64,000 bases of DNA from Begonia masoniana (Eukaryota; Streptophyta; Magnoliopsida; Cucurbitales; Begoniaceae). Shown here piece by piece: positions 46,585-59,200 of the stretch. Location: the NCBI GenBank assembly GCA_022432975.1, contig CM039502.1, positions 72,559,497-72,623,496 of the forward strand, read 5' to 3'. A model generated the notes under the pieces. It saw nothing but the letters and a program-made list of their open reading frames with translations, had not been told where the DNA came from and did no database searches. Each line of letters starts with the position of its first letter. The first letter of the stretch is position 1. The position numbers were made by a program, and so were the translations under genes.

Positions 46585-49500
46585 TGTAACACCCGACATT
46601 TTCCGTGTAATTATTTTCCCCGAATAATTAAGCGGGATTACTCTAATATTAATGCAATGACTATTTTTAATGAAATTTTCGGAGTGTTCAATTGAATGAG
46701 AGTGATTGTAGAATCAATTCGACGAACTAAATAGAAGTTTAGTCAAAAACCAATGGAAGGGCAAATTAGGAAGAAATTAAGGTTGGTGGGAGAAATCAAA
46801 TGGATGACTGACACTTGGAAAACTTGTGGAAGAAGACAAGCCATGTATTCCATTTCCTTCTCTTCCTCCTACGTGAGACTTTTCACTTCTCTTCTTCTTC
46901 TCTTCTTTCTTTGTCTTCTCTCTTCCTGGCGATTGAAACAAAGTTCCACACTTTGTTTCTCTTGCATTCTTCTGTTTCCTTCAGCAAAGGTATGCATCTA
47001 CTCACGCTGATAAATTTGGATAAGTAAAAGAATGTGTATTGCTGAAGTTTTAGGTTAAGTTATTTTCGAGAAAACTTTCGGTTCTTTTTTTTGTATGGAA
47101 ACACACTTGTTGTTTTCTACAAATCTGAAATGAGTCTGCTGCATAATTTCCAAGTTATTAGTTAACATTTGCAGCATTGTTATCTCTTTACGTGCATGTT
47201 ACAGATCTGTCTATTCCGAGACTACCCAGCTAACTGCGTCGAGGAAAACAGTTAAGTTCATAACCGTAGGTTGGCCCTTAAGGCCCTACATCACAGAGGT
47301 ACTAGGATCCCAGTTCTGTCGGGTAGTTTTGGGTAGAAATGTTATAGCTTCTGTTCAGTTTGTGTTTTATGTTGTCTGTTCAGCTCATGTCCCGAGTTGT
47401 CTGTTTTCTGTTTCACAATATGCCCTGTTATTTCTGATGTCTGCTGTTATAGGTTCAGGCACTGAGCCTGTCATGCATACACGTTTTACTGAAAATTCAT
47501 GCAAAACTGATTTCTGTACACTGTTTGAAATTAAACAAGATAAAATCTGACTGTCTGAAATGTACCAGGTTAAGTGTAGGACGGGGACTGGCCCTTCTGG
47601 TTTTATCCCTCCCTGGGAATCTGAAAATATTGTCCCTAGCAAGGACCCTTTGGTTTTATCCCTCCCTGGGAATCTGAAAAACTGCTGTGCCTGATAGTGC
47701 ACGTACTGAACCAGTTCCCCTATAAGCCCCACTTAATTCTTCTGCCACTGAAACTGAATGTTCTGTTCTGTCACCGCATTTCTGAAAATCTGCATGCATA
47801 GCATTTTGCATCACTGCATTCTGATTATGTCCTTACTAAGTTTTAGACTCATAGGTGAACTCTCTGATGTAGGTACCGAACCTGAAACCGAGAACCTTGT
47901 GCCTCAAAATGACGATCTGATGTAGTTGATGGCTCGAGCTCATGGGGGTTGGCTGCTGCAGTCAGGCATAAAATTCTGACCCGAGGTTTAAGTTTCCTGA
48001 AATGTCTATTTTGTAAAGTCTTCTGGAAAATTATGGTTTGGTTGTAAAACCCTTCCTTTGAAGAAACTCTGCAAGTATATGTCATATTCTGTACTGATTT
48101 TCAGACTTTAAAACAATGTATAGGTCTGATGTCTAAGTTTTTGAAACCGCTGTACTTGACAGTTCAGTTATATTCTAAAGTATTCTGGAATTGTTTGGGA
48201 TACTTTCTGTTATTCTATGCATGGATGATTCTGGTTTTGGGAACATGCATGCAGTTTGCCTCTTTAAATCTGTCAATTGTAAAGTATCTGTCAATTGTGA
48301 AGTATGCTTAACAGTCTTGTTTAGAATCAGGCATTGAAGGTTTATGTCTTTTATGCATTCTGCTGCTAGTGCTTCTGCTGTATCTGACAGTTGAATTACG
48401 TTCTGATGTGTTCTTAAATAGTTTGGAACATTCTCTGTAGTCTGTACACAAGGGTCTCTGTATTAGAGCTTTCTATGTATAGTGAAATCCTTTAAACTTC
48501 TGTCATGCTTTCTGTGTGTTCAAGAACCATAGTTTGAACTGGTTCGAAGAAATCTGAGACTTCTAAGTGTTCTGTTTTATGCCCTCTGTTCGTATGTCTT
48601 CCTGTTAAAAGTTGTAAATTCTGTCTTTAAATCATATCTGCCGATTTCACCTTCTGGTAAGAATTTTGAATACATCTACCGATGCCTTTTTGGAATGCAT
48701 CCACCGCCAAGTAATGTTTTCTTATGTTTTCATTCCTACTGATGCCCGTTACCATGCCCGTTAGCCCTTTTTAAGTCTATGACTAAACTTCATCTACCGT
48801 AGATACGGTACATGTTTTGTCTTATTCCCATCCACCGCCAAACGGTGTTACTGCCCTTAGGTTTTCATCTTCCGATTCAATTGCTATCTGCCTCTTCCGA
48901 TGATGTCACCCATCTTCACGTCATCTATCTTTCGGCTGACGTCATCTATCTTTCGGCTGACGTCATCTATCTTTCGGCTGACGTCATCTATCTTTCGGCT
49001 GACGTCATCTATCTTTCGGCTGACGTCATCTATCTTTCGGCTGACGTCATCTATCTTTCGGCTGACGTCATCTATCTTTCGGCTGACGTCATCTATCTTT
49101 CGGCTGACGTCATCTATCTTTCGGCTGACGTCATCTATCTTTCGGCTGACGTCATCTATCTTTCGGCTGACGTCATCTATCTTTCGGCTGACGTCATCTA
49201 TCTTTCGGCTGACGTCATCTATCTTTCGGCTGACGTCATCTATCTTTCGGCTGACGTCATCTATCTTTCGGCTGACGTCATCTATCTTTCGGCTGACGTC
49301 ATCTATCTTTCGGCTGACGTCATCTATCTTTCGGCTGACGTCATCTATCTTTCGGCTGACGTCATCTATCTTTCGGCTGACGTCATCTATCTTTCGGCTG
49401 ACGTCATCTATCTTTCGGCTGACGTCATCACCTCCTGCCGATTCCGTTTATTTCAGAACATCTTCCGGCTGACGTCATCTATCTTTCGGCTGACGTCATC

Positions 49501-49990
49501 ACCTTCTGCCGATTACGTTCGCTGTTTTCATCTGCCGGTTGACGTCATCCATCTTCCGGCTGACGCAATCCGTTTTGTCTTAATCGACATCTTCCGCCCA
49601 GTGTAGTTTACATCCACCGATAGTTTTAATCTTCCGCCTGACGTCATCACTCATCTTCCGACGACGTCGTCGCAATTGCCGATTCTATCTGCTGCCTTCA
49701 TCTTCCGGCCACGTCATCTGCCGAAGCCTCCCGCCAGTTTTGTTTATTTTTTGTTTTCTTTTCTTCTGCTTCTCTTCTGTTATTCACTTATGTATTTCAG
49801 CCAACTGTATCCCGTTTGTTTTTGACTCCAGAGAACTCTCCCTCCCTGTAAACATTTTAAAAGTATAATGTCCTCTGTTTTGACCGATCTGTTCAAAAAA
49901 AAAAAAATAGTCCCCGTTTTTCCGTTATCTGCCCCGGAGTGATGGCTCCGATCCCGGACTCCGATCGGGTCCCGGTTTCGGGCTGTCACA
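46585..49990 (+). mobile_element. Solo LTR A6 (family A) in the Tekay integrase
   Basis: It starts TGTAACACCCGACATTTTCC and ends CGGTTTCGGGCTGTCACA. The TSD catat is at 46580-46584 and 49991-49995. It is 3406 bp, inserted opposite to the host element and splitting the integrase at YNS|IWVIMDR. It is a member of the host's own family, so a relative jumped into this copy. It has CCTACATCACAGAG (47285-47298) and CTCTCTGATGTAGG (47860-47873) arms and a 21-bp array. Confidence 0.95.
48922..49440 (+). repeat. 21-bp TGACGTCA array in A6, about 24 units
   Basis: The unit CTTTCGGCTGACGTCATCTA plus T is repeated virtually without variation. Each unit holds the bZIP-type palindrome TGACGTCA. Two more related units follow near 49465-49515. 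Because 21 is divisible by three, it generates 264- and 190-aa repetitive ORFs, which are artefacts. Confidence 0.97.
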
Positions 49991-49995
49991 CATAT

Positions 49996-51432
49996 GCTAT
50001 TGTAGCCTTTAGCTGTTCTTGGAAGGCCAACAACAAAGTCCATTGTGATGTTCTCCCACTTCCATTTGGGAATCGGAAGAGGCTGAAGCATTCCACTTGG
50101 TCGTTGATGTTCAGCTTTGACTTGTTGACATATCATACAAGACTCCCCATACTTGGCCACTTCATTCTTCATATTCGGCCACCAGAAGTGAAGTTTCAAG
50201 TCCTGATACATCTTTGTGCTTCCAGGATGCACAGAGAAAGAAGATGAATGGGCTTCCGATAAGATGTGCTTCCGTAGCTCTTCGTCTTTCGGAACATACC
50301 ATCTGTTTTTGAACTTCAGAACTCCATCTCCCGAATAACTGAAATCGGAAGAAGCCATTGGTACTTTGCTCACCATATCAGCCATCTCCTTTGAATTGGT
50401 CTTCTGGGCTTCCTTAATGCGGTCCAGGACGGTGGGCCGTAGGGTTAAGTCTGCTAGTATGGCCGATAGCCCAGAAACTATCTCCATATCGAACTTCTGT
50501 ATCTCCGTCCTCAAAGGCATTGATACGGCCGACATAACTGGTTGCACAGTAGCTGGCATCCTGCTCAGTGCATCAGCTACCACATTAGTTTTACCAGGGT
50601 GGTATTTGATCTCAACATCGTAATCTTTCACAAATTCTAACCACCGCCTCTGCCTCATATTCAACTCTTTCTGAGTAAAGAGGTACCTCAAACTCTTGTG
50701 ATCAGAAAACACCTCACATGATTGCCCGTACAAATGGTGTCTCCATACTTTCAGCGCAAATACAACTGCCGCTAACTTAAGGTCGTGAGTAGGGTAGTTT
50801 TCTTCATGGCACTTCAATTGTCGGCATGCGTATGCTACCACTTTCCCTTCTTGCATTAGTACACATCTCAGGCCAATCTTTGACGCATCACAGTATACGC
50901 TGAATTTACCGTCTTCAACTGGCAATACTAACAGAGGAGCAGTGGTTAATTTCTGCTTAAGTGTCTGAAAGCTCACCTCACATGCTTCAGACCACTTGAA
51001 CTTGATTTCCTTCCTCGTTAAGCTGGTCATAGGTTTTGCTATCACCGAAAATCCTTTAATAAACTTTCTGTAATAACCAGCTAACCCGATAAAGCTCCGT
51101 ACCTCACTAGCATTCCTCGGCCTTGGCCATTCTTTCACTACCAGAATCTTGGCTGGATCCACGGACACTCCTTCTACCGACACCACATGGCCTAGGAAGT
51201 TAATCCTGCTCAACCAGAACTCGCACTTCGACAGTTTTGCATACAACTGGTGTTGTTTCAGAGTCGACAGCACAATTGCTAAGTGCTCCTCGTGCTCGGC
51301 CTCACTTCTGGAGTAAACCAGGATGTCGTCGATGAAGACGATTACAAATTTATCCAAGAAGTCCTGGAATATCCTGTTCATCAAGTCCATAAATGCCGCC
51401 GGAGCATTAGTTAACCCGAACGACATCACCAA
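49996..51432 (-). pseudogene. Tekay RT C-terminal part, RNase H and integrase N-terminal part
   Basis: The frame starts with [20 protein letters not shown] and carries the RT catalytic FIDDILVYS, the thumb and connection, RNase H ([41 protein letters not shown]), and the integrase HHCC zinc finger ([11 protein letters not shown]...[12 protein letters not shown]) with [21 protein letters not shown]. It then runs into LTR A6. The stop TAA at 51437-51439 separates it from the N-terminal RT where RYGHYEF is expected. Confidence 0.95.
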
Positions 51433-51438
51433 GAACTC

Positions 51439-52071
51439 TTAATGCCCGTACCGGGTCCTGAAGGCGGTCTTTGGAATATCATCTGCTCTAACCTTCAACT
51501 GGTAATAACCGGAGCGCAAGTCAATCTTAGAAAATACCCGAGCCCCCTGTAGCTGGTCGAATAAATCATCGATTCTTGGCAAAGGGTACTTATTTCTGAT
51601 AGTCAACTTGTTCAGCTCACGGTAGTCAATACACATCCGTAGGGACCCATCCTTCTTCTTGACAAACAAGACGGGAGCACCCCACGGAGAGAAACTAGGG
51701 TGCACAAAGCCCTTGTCCACCAACTCCTTTAGCTGAGCCTTCAATTCCTTCAGCTCAATTGGTGCCATACGGTACGGATTCTTCGATACTGGTTCTGCAC
51801 CTAGATATACGTCAATTTCAAACTCAACTTCGCGATCAGGTGGCAATCCTGGTTGGTCATCTATGAAAACCTCTGGGAAGTCTCGGACTACCAGAATACT
51901 TTGAAGTTCCACCTCACCTTGTCTTTGAACATCTACTACGTGGGCAAGGAATCCGACACATCCTGACCTCATTAGCCGTCGAGCTTTCAGGGAAGATATA
52001 ACAGGCATACGGTGTTTCTTCAGTACTGCCTGATAAGAGAATTCTACTTCATTCAAGCAATTAAATGACAC
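51439..52071 (-). pseudogene. Tekay RT N-terminal part
   Basis: [11 protein letters not shown] linker, then [80 protein letters not shown] and SGYYQLKVR. This is canonical chromovirus RT up to FRTRYGH, then a premature TAA in place of a Tyr codon. A frameshift near 52080-52100 separates it from the protease. Confidence 0.95.
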
Positions 52072-52510
52072 TAGCCCGGACCTACAGTTGATGGTGGCAT
52101 GATGTCTAAACAGCCAGCCATCCCCAGAATGACATCGTACCCTTTCATACCGATGACGATAAGGTTGGCGTACAACTTCTGGTCTCCTACTGTCTCTATA
52201 TCACCTCGTACCATCTGCTCGGAGTGCATAAACTCTCCGGACGGTAGCATAATGCTGTAGGGCTGGTCTGACGACGTACAATTAACCTTCTGTCTAACTA
52301 CGAAGTCCCCTGCCACAAAAGAATGTGTGGCCCCCGTGTCCCACAAGGTATAAGCAGGCAAATCACATATTACAATTGTACTTGTAATTGCTGTATGCAG
52401 ATCAGCATCATCAACGTCCTCCATCATTGCAAAAATCCTTGGTACTCCAAGGTTTGGTCTCGTGTCCGGCATCGGGCAATCCCGAACATGATGGCCTCCT
52501 TTGCCACATC
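52072..52510 (-). pseudogene. Tekay protease with gag zinc-knuckle end
   Basis: The frame reads FRCGKGGHHVRDCP (CCHC knuckle), a linker, then WDTGATHSFVAGDFV, the aspartic protease active site (DTG), ending [19 protein letters not shown]. An extra base near 52510-52520 puts the knuckle out of frame with upstream gag, giving QCFPMWQRRP instead of a continuous knuckle. Confidence 0.9.
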
Positions 52511-53080
52511 GGAAAACATTGGCCAGTAAAGAGCCTGCAGTCTCCCGTATGATTTCTCTGGCAGCGCGGGCATACGGGAAGCTGAGGAGCTCCCATAGGT
52601 CTTTTCCCTTTGTCCTGGTAAACAGCAACCTCATTTGGTCTTTTGACACCTCTGTTATGTTGCTGCCGTGGTTGCCCAAACTGTCCCTTTTGTTGTTGTT
52701 GTTGCTGCTGAGGGGCATCCTGCATGATTCTCTTTGATATATATCTTTGAGACTTTGCCTCTAAGGCTTCCAACTGATAAGCCTTAGCTAAAACCTTTGT
52801 GTATGGGGCCTCGTCAAATCCCCCGTATGTAATCCCTCGTAAGAGGTCCATCTTCAAACCCTGGATAAATTGACGCACCTTATTTTCATCAGTGGCCACT
52901 AGGTGGGGTGCATAACGGGATAGTGAATCGAACTTCTGAACATACTCGGCCACCGTTCCAAACTGTCGTAGTCGAGAGAATTCCAGTAACTTCTCCTTCC
53001 TCATGCTGCGGTCAAAGTACTTCTCGTAGAAGAGTGTTTTAAATCCCTCCCAGCTTAATGCCACAGTGTTTGACTGCACT
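52511..53080 (-). pseudogene. Tekay gag C-terminal part
   Basis: ALSWEGFKTLFYEKYFDRSM, EYVQKFDSLSRYAPHLV and KVRQFIQGLKMDLLRGI: the retrotrans_gag domain. Then a Gln-rich linker (from CAA/TTG repeats), then CPRCQRNHTGDC. It begins at the F1 insertion (TSD gtatc) and ends at the frameshift in the zinc knuckle. Confidence 0.93.
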
Positions 53081-53085
53081 GTATC

Positions 53086-55792
53086 TGTAACGCCCCGAGT
53101 TGTCTGAACCCTGGTTTGCTACTCATAACGCTGAACCGAATCATGACGTCTTGATGCTAAATTTAAAATTTCACTCGACAGACTAAAATTTGACTTTTTT
53201 CTGAAAATTGTCAACATAACTTCATACACAACTTCATCTGCCGATGAAGTCAACATAACTTCATCTGCCGATGAAGTCAACATAACTTCATACACAACTT
53301 CATCTGCCGATGAAGTCAACATAACTTCATACACAACTTCATCTGCCGATGAAGTCAACATAACTTCATCTGCCGATGAAGTCAACATAACTTCATCTGC
53401 CGATGAAGTCAACATAACTTCATCTGCCGATGAAGTCAACATAACTTCATCTGCCGATGAAGTCAACATAACTTCATCTGCCGATGAAGTCAACATAACT
53501 TCATACACAACTTCATCTGCCGATGAAGTCAACATAACTTCATCTGCCGATGAAGTCAACATAACTTCATACACAACTTCATCTGCCGATGAAGTCAACA
53601 TAACTTCATACACAACTTCATCTGCCGATGAAGTCAACATAACTTCATCTGCCGATGAAGTCAACATAACTTCATACACAACTTCATCTGCCGATGAAGT
53701 CAACATAACTTCATACACAACTTCATCTGCCGATGAAGTCAACATAACTTCATCTGCCGATGAAGTCAACATAACTTCATCTGCCGATGAAGTCAACATA
53801 ACTTCATCTGCCGATGAAGTCAACATAACTTCATCTGCCGATGAAGTCAACATAACTTCATCTGCCGATGAAGTCAACATAACTTCATACACAACTTCAT
53901 CTGCCGATGAAGTCAACATAACTTCATCTGCCGATGAAGTCAACATAACTTCATACACAACTTCATCTGCCGATGAAGTCAACATAACTTCATCTGCCGA
54001 TGAAGTCAACATAACTTCATCTGCCGATGAAGTCAACATAACTTCATCTGCCGATGAAGTCAACATAACTTCATACACAACTTCATCTGCCGATGAAGTC
54101 AACATAACTTCATCTGCCGATGAAGTCAACATAACTTCATACACAACTTCATCTGCCGATGAAGTCAACATAACTTCATCTGCCGATGAAGTCAACATAA
54201 CTTCATACACTCTGCCGATGTAGTCACATAACTTCATACACAACTTCATCTGCCGATGAAGTCAACATAACTTCATCTGCCGATGAAGTCAACATAACTT
54301 CATACACAACTTCATCTGCCGATAGACTTCCATCTTCCGATAGACAACTCAACCATGACTCAACATCTACCGATGGACATCATCTACCGTACCGATAGAG
54401 AACAAAACGACATCTCACCAACTCCTCGTTATAAAACACTACTCCAACTATAGAAAAGGATTTACTTACTCTACTGAAATCATTCAAAAACGACTTAACC
54501 ATTGCATTACTCAAAATTCAGTAAAAACAATGTTTTTCAAAAAAAATCCAAAGAATACCAATATCAGAAGATTCTTAAAATGTATTCAAAACTTTGAGAC
54601 CACTACTGTCGTAAAATTTTTAGAAAAACATCTATACTGAACTAGTCACTCTCAACTCAACACTTGCAGCCATGAATTAAACCGCCTCAACAGATGACCA
54701 AACCGATGCCTGAAAATGCTCCTCCAACCAGCCTAGTCCTCATGTTGGTCGGTAAACATACCTTCAGTAACTTCTTCACCTACATCACAAAACTTATCTA
54801 TTAGCCTAATGCTAAGCAAGTAAAGCAATGAATGAAATGAATTACTGAAACATAAATCTCCTAGACATGCTGTTTCTACTTTCTCCCCTCTGTTGTATAC
54901 ATAATCGTGCTCTGTTGATCCCTCTGTACGATGGAAGAGTGGATCAGTCATCCCCCAAAGCATACATCCTCTGATCTCAATTAAGGGGCGGATTAGTTCC
55001 CTTAACAGTTAGCTGGTCTGATCCCCCTGTAGGATTGGGAAGTGGATCACTTTTCCCAAAACATCAATCCTCTGTTCTCAGTTAAGGGGCGGATTAATCC
55101 CCCTTAACAGTTGTTCTGATCATCCTGCTCACACTTACCATGCGTTTCATGTAAATTCATTTTCGTAATTCTTTCAAAAACATGATGCATGACAACTGGA
55201 AAATAAACATACAAAGTATACATAAGTCCTACTGTTTTGTGATGTAGGCCCGAAGGCACAAACAAACTCTACTTACCTGGATTCTTGGCGAGTGCTCGGT
55301 TAGGAGCTTCTTCGGGATCTTTCTCACCTAGAACATAAACAGAACATTAAGTCAACCTATACTCAACCTCATTCTAAGGCATTCAGAAAACCTAAGGGAA
55401 TAGTTGGGAGTTCTGATCGCCAAGCATTACTGATTCAATGCTAAACCCGAACCTACTTACTTTCCTGATGAGTTCCCAAAATACATATCCAACACTCCCC
55501 CATACAATCTTCCTTAGTTACTAAGTCAGAAAAATCGAGGTAGAAACTTACCTAGCTCGGCGAACGGACTCGGGGAAGGAAATCGCCTGGGAAGTCTGCT
55601 GGTTTGAGCTGAAAACCGAGAGCAAGAATGAACAGTGGCGGCTAAGCTCAATAAATTTCTTTTAAATAGGTTATCCACTAATAAGTTTTTAAATTACCAT
55701 AATGCCCTTGCATATCCATTCATTAACTTAATCCACATTTGCACATCTTAATTTGACAAATTAAATTGGGTTTAATGGAACCGGGTGCTACA
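53086..55792 (-). mobile_element. Solo LTR F1 in Tekay gag
   Basis: On the minus strand it starts TGTAGCACCCGGTTCCATTA at 55792 and ends CAACTCGGGGCGTTACA. The TSD gtatc is at 53081-53085 and 55793-55797. It is 2707 bp, the same family as F2 (60231-62331). The minus strand carries CCAGGTAAGTAGAG (near 55277), GCCTTCGGGC (near 55250), CCTACATCACAAAAC and, about 480 bp downstream, GTTTTGTGATGTAGG. Confidence 0.93.
53222..54320. repeat. 27/39-bp hairpin minisatellite in F1
   Basis: The basic 27-bp unit is AACTTCATCTGCCGATGAAG plus TCAACAT; about half the units add a 12-bp AACTTCATACAC, giving 39 bp. Each contains ACTTCATCTGCCGATGAAGT, an 8-bp perfect stem with loop TGCC. There are roughly 30-35 hairpins in 1.1 kb. 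Unit lengths divisible by three yield a 376-codon artefactual ORF. Confidence 0.97.
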
Positions 55793-55797
55793 GTATC

Positions 55798-56133
55798 TCA
55801 CCAAAATCCAGCACTCTTGGTGAGATTAAACGAGGCACATATCACTTTCTTATTTTCCTCCACCTCTGCATAATTCAACATGCGTTCAATCTGTCGGACC
55901 CATTCCTCAGCATGAGTAGGGTCCGTCGATAACCCATCAAATGCAGGCAGCTGGAGTCGCCGAAATCTTTCTCCACTAGAGTCACGTGGAGCATTTGCAT
56001 GGTTATTATGATTCCCATTATCTTCTCTGGCCATCATGCGTTCCATCATTCGTGACTGAACGCCGACCAACTTGGTTAGACGATCGAGGGCGTCGCCTCT
56101 GTCATTTGCATCACCTTGATTTCCTCTCACCAT
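55798..56133 (-). pseudogene. Tekay gag N-terminal part
   Basis: Starts MVRGNQGDANDRGD; then RFRRLQLPAFDGLSTDPTHA and EWVRQIERMLNYAEV, the start of the Ty3 gag domain, up to the F1 insertion after SAGFW. It lies about 145 bp inside the primer binding site, as expected for the gag start. Confidence 0.93.
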
Positions 56134-56276
56134 TCTAGAAAATCCTATAAACAGAATAACTAAATTAAATAAACAGAACTTTTACAAAAACTTAAATACT
56201 TACAATTGGTGGAGCGATCTCACGTGGCAGGTTGAGCAGTCAGACGTTTCACAGAATCGGTTTTAAAACATTGTCT

Positions 56277-56287
56277 CTCTGATACCA
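56277..56287 (-). promoter_or_regulatory. Tekay primer binding site (tRNA-iMet type)
   Basis: TGGTATCAGAG on the minus strand, four bases inside the 5' LTR end (56292). It matches the start of the usual plant TGGTATCAGAGC complementary to initiator tRNA-Met; the position after GAG differs. Confidence 0.93.
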
Positions 56288-56291
56288 TAAC

Positions 56292-59200
56292 TGTGACGAC
56301 CCCCTGACCAGACCCGATCGGGATCCGGGATAGGAGCCATCACTCCGGGACAGTTAACAGAAAACGGGGACTATTTTTTTTTAAAACTTTATACTTTTAA
56401 CACATTTACAGAGGAGGAGACAGTTCTTTGGATTCGAAATCAAACGGGAAAAACAGTTAACAGAATCAGAACGCAAAATGGATGATAGAAGGAAAGCAGG
56501 AAGTGATGAAAACAAAGTAATAAACTGGCAAAGGCGTTGACGGAAGAAGCAGCACGAGTGGAATCGGTGGATGCAAGCAGAAACGATACCGGAAGATTTA
56601 GGCAGATGGCGTGGCCGGATGATGTGGATGACGTCATCGGCAGATACAGATAGTAAACATAATCGCGCGATGATGTCATCGGCAGATACAGATAGTAAAC
56701 ATAATCGGCAGAAGGTGATGACGTCAGCCGGAAGATGGATGACGTCATCGGCAGATACAGATAGTAAACATAATCGGCAGAAGGTGATGACATCATCGGA
56801 AGATGTGATGATGTCATCGGCAGATACAGATAGTAGACGTAATCGGCAGAAGGTGATGACATCATCGGAAGATGTGATGATGTCATCGGCAGATACAGAT
56901 AGTAGACGTAATCGGCAGAAGGTGATGACATCATCGGAAGATGTGATGACGTCAGCCGGAAGATGGATGACGTCATCGGCAGATACAGATAGTAAACATA
57001 ATCGGCAGAAGGTGATGACATCATCGGAAGATGTGATGATGTCATCGGCAGATACAGATAGTAAACATAATCGGCAGAAGGTGATGACATCATCGGAAGA
57101 TGTGATGATGTCATCGGCAGATACAGATAGTAGACGTAATCGGCAGAAGGTGATGACATCATCGGAAGATGTGATGATGTCATCGGCAGATACAGATAGT
57201 AAACATAATCGGCAGAAGGTGATGACATCATCGGAAGATGTGATGACGTCAGCCGGAAGATGGATGACGTCATCGGCAGATACAGATAGTAAACATAATC
57301 GGCAGAAGGTGATGACATCATCGGAAGATGTGATGATGTCATCGGCAGATACAGATAGTAAACATAATCGGCAGAAGGTGATGACATCATCGGAAGATGT
57401 GATGATGTCATCGGCAGATACAGATAGTAAACATAATCGGCAGAAGGTGATGACGTCAGCCGGAAGATGGATGACGTCACCGGCAGATACAGATAGTAGA
57501 CGTAATCGGCAGAAGGTGATGACATCATCGGAAGATGTGATGATGTCATCGGCAGATACAGATAGTAAACATAATCGGCAGAAGGTGATGACGTCAGCCG
57601 GAAGATGGATGACGTCATCGGCAGATACAGATAGTAAACATAATCGGCAGAAGGTGATGACGTCAGCCTCTCGGCGATAGCAGCAGATGGAATCGGAATG
57701 TGTGATGATGTCATCGGAAGATGTGATGACGTCATCGGCAGATATAGGCAGTAAACGGAATCGGCAGGAGGGATAACCTATGACAGAACCACTGTTTGGC
57801 GGTGGATGGGAATAAGGCCAAACATGTACAGTATCTATCGGTAGATGAAGTTTAGACGTAGTTTTAAAGACAAAATTTACAACTTTTGACAGGAAAGCAT
57901 ATAGACGGAGAGCTTAAAACAGACATAGAAGTCCCAGATATCTCGGACCACATCAAAACATGGATCTGGAACACAACAGAAAACATGACAGAAACTTAAG
58001 AAAGATCACACTACATGGATAGCTCTAAAACCAGAAACTATCCATGCACAGACTAACATAAAATATTCCAAACAAATTTCAGAATACTTCAAAACATAAT
58101 TCAACTGTCAAATACAGAGGTTTTAAACATCAATACAGGTTCCATACATCGTTTTACAAACCACAAAGTAGTGCAGAACTGGACCTACATTTCAAATGTT
58201 TTAAAACTTCAAAAGATGGTACAATAATGGACATAACTTCAGAAAACACATTCTCACAGGATTAACTCTTGTCTGACTGCAGCAGCCAAACCCCGTGAGC
58301 TCGATCCTCCAACTACATCAGCTCGTCATTTTGAGGCACAAGGTCCTCATCTGGAGTATCCGTACCTACAACAGGGAGTTCATCTATGAGCCTAGAGCTC
58401 AGTAAGAACATGGAATGCAGTGTGCATATGCTATGCATGAACATTTTCAAATACATGAACATTACATTACATTACATTACGTTTCACTGGACAGGAAGGT
58501 ATAAGTGGGAAGAGGAGCTGGCGCAACAGGAGTACATGCCACAACAGGACATAACGGGAGTACATAAAAGGATGCCAGCCTTCGTCCACACTTAACCGTA
58601 CATTACATTATAGGTTTTAACTTTCATTACTTCAAAATCTAGTGCTCAAAAATATTTACATGACTTTCCAGAAAACGTGTATGCATGAATAAGTGTGATG
58701 CTCAACTTGACATTCATAAATAATAGAATAAATGCAACAGGGAGAACAGAATATAAAGGAGACAGGTTTAAGTTAAAACATAACCTAAAATCCTAACTAC
58801 CCGAACCAAACCTAGTACCTCCAAGTTGTAGGGCCTTAATGGCCGACAAAATTGCATGAACTTACCTGTGGTTGTAGAGCTGAAAGCTTTGTTCACACGT
58901 CCATGGTGGTTCAAAACCTATATCGTGAATAATCGGGCTTTCAACCCAAAACATTCGTAAAACTAAAAGTAACTAACCTAAACTCGTTAACTAATGAAAA
59001 ATAGTTACCTGTAACCGAGAAAATGGGAGAAAACAGGAGAACAAAGTTTGGAAATTTGTCTATGTCGTCTGGAAGAGAGAAAACAGGAAGGAAGAGAAGA
59101 AACAGAGAGACGAAATGAAGGTTTCACGTAGGAGGAAAGAGTATGTCTTGTTCAACAAGTTGAACACATGGCAACCAACCATTGGCTTTCTCCCACCAAC

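Noticed and set aside
48812..49606. 264-aa and 190-aa ORFs on the plus strand
   Set aside because: Entirely translated 21-bp minisatellite; unit length is a multiple of three and there is no non-repetitive domain.
53119..54249. 376-aa repetitive ORF on the minus strand
   Set aside because: Translation of the 27/39-bp array in solo LTR F1; it exists only because the units are multiples of three.
56440..57735. 431-aa minus-strand ORF and 369-aa plus-strand ORF overlapping it
   Set aside because: Both are translations of the 69-bp array of LTR A7; open on both strands because of repetition.
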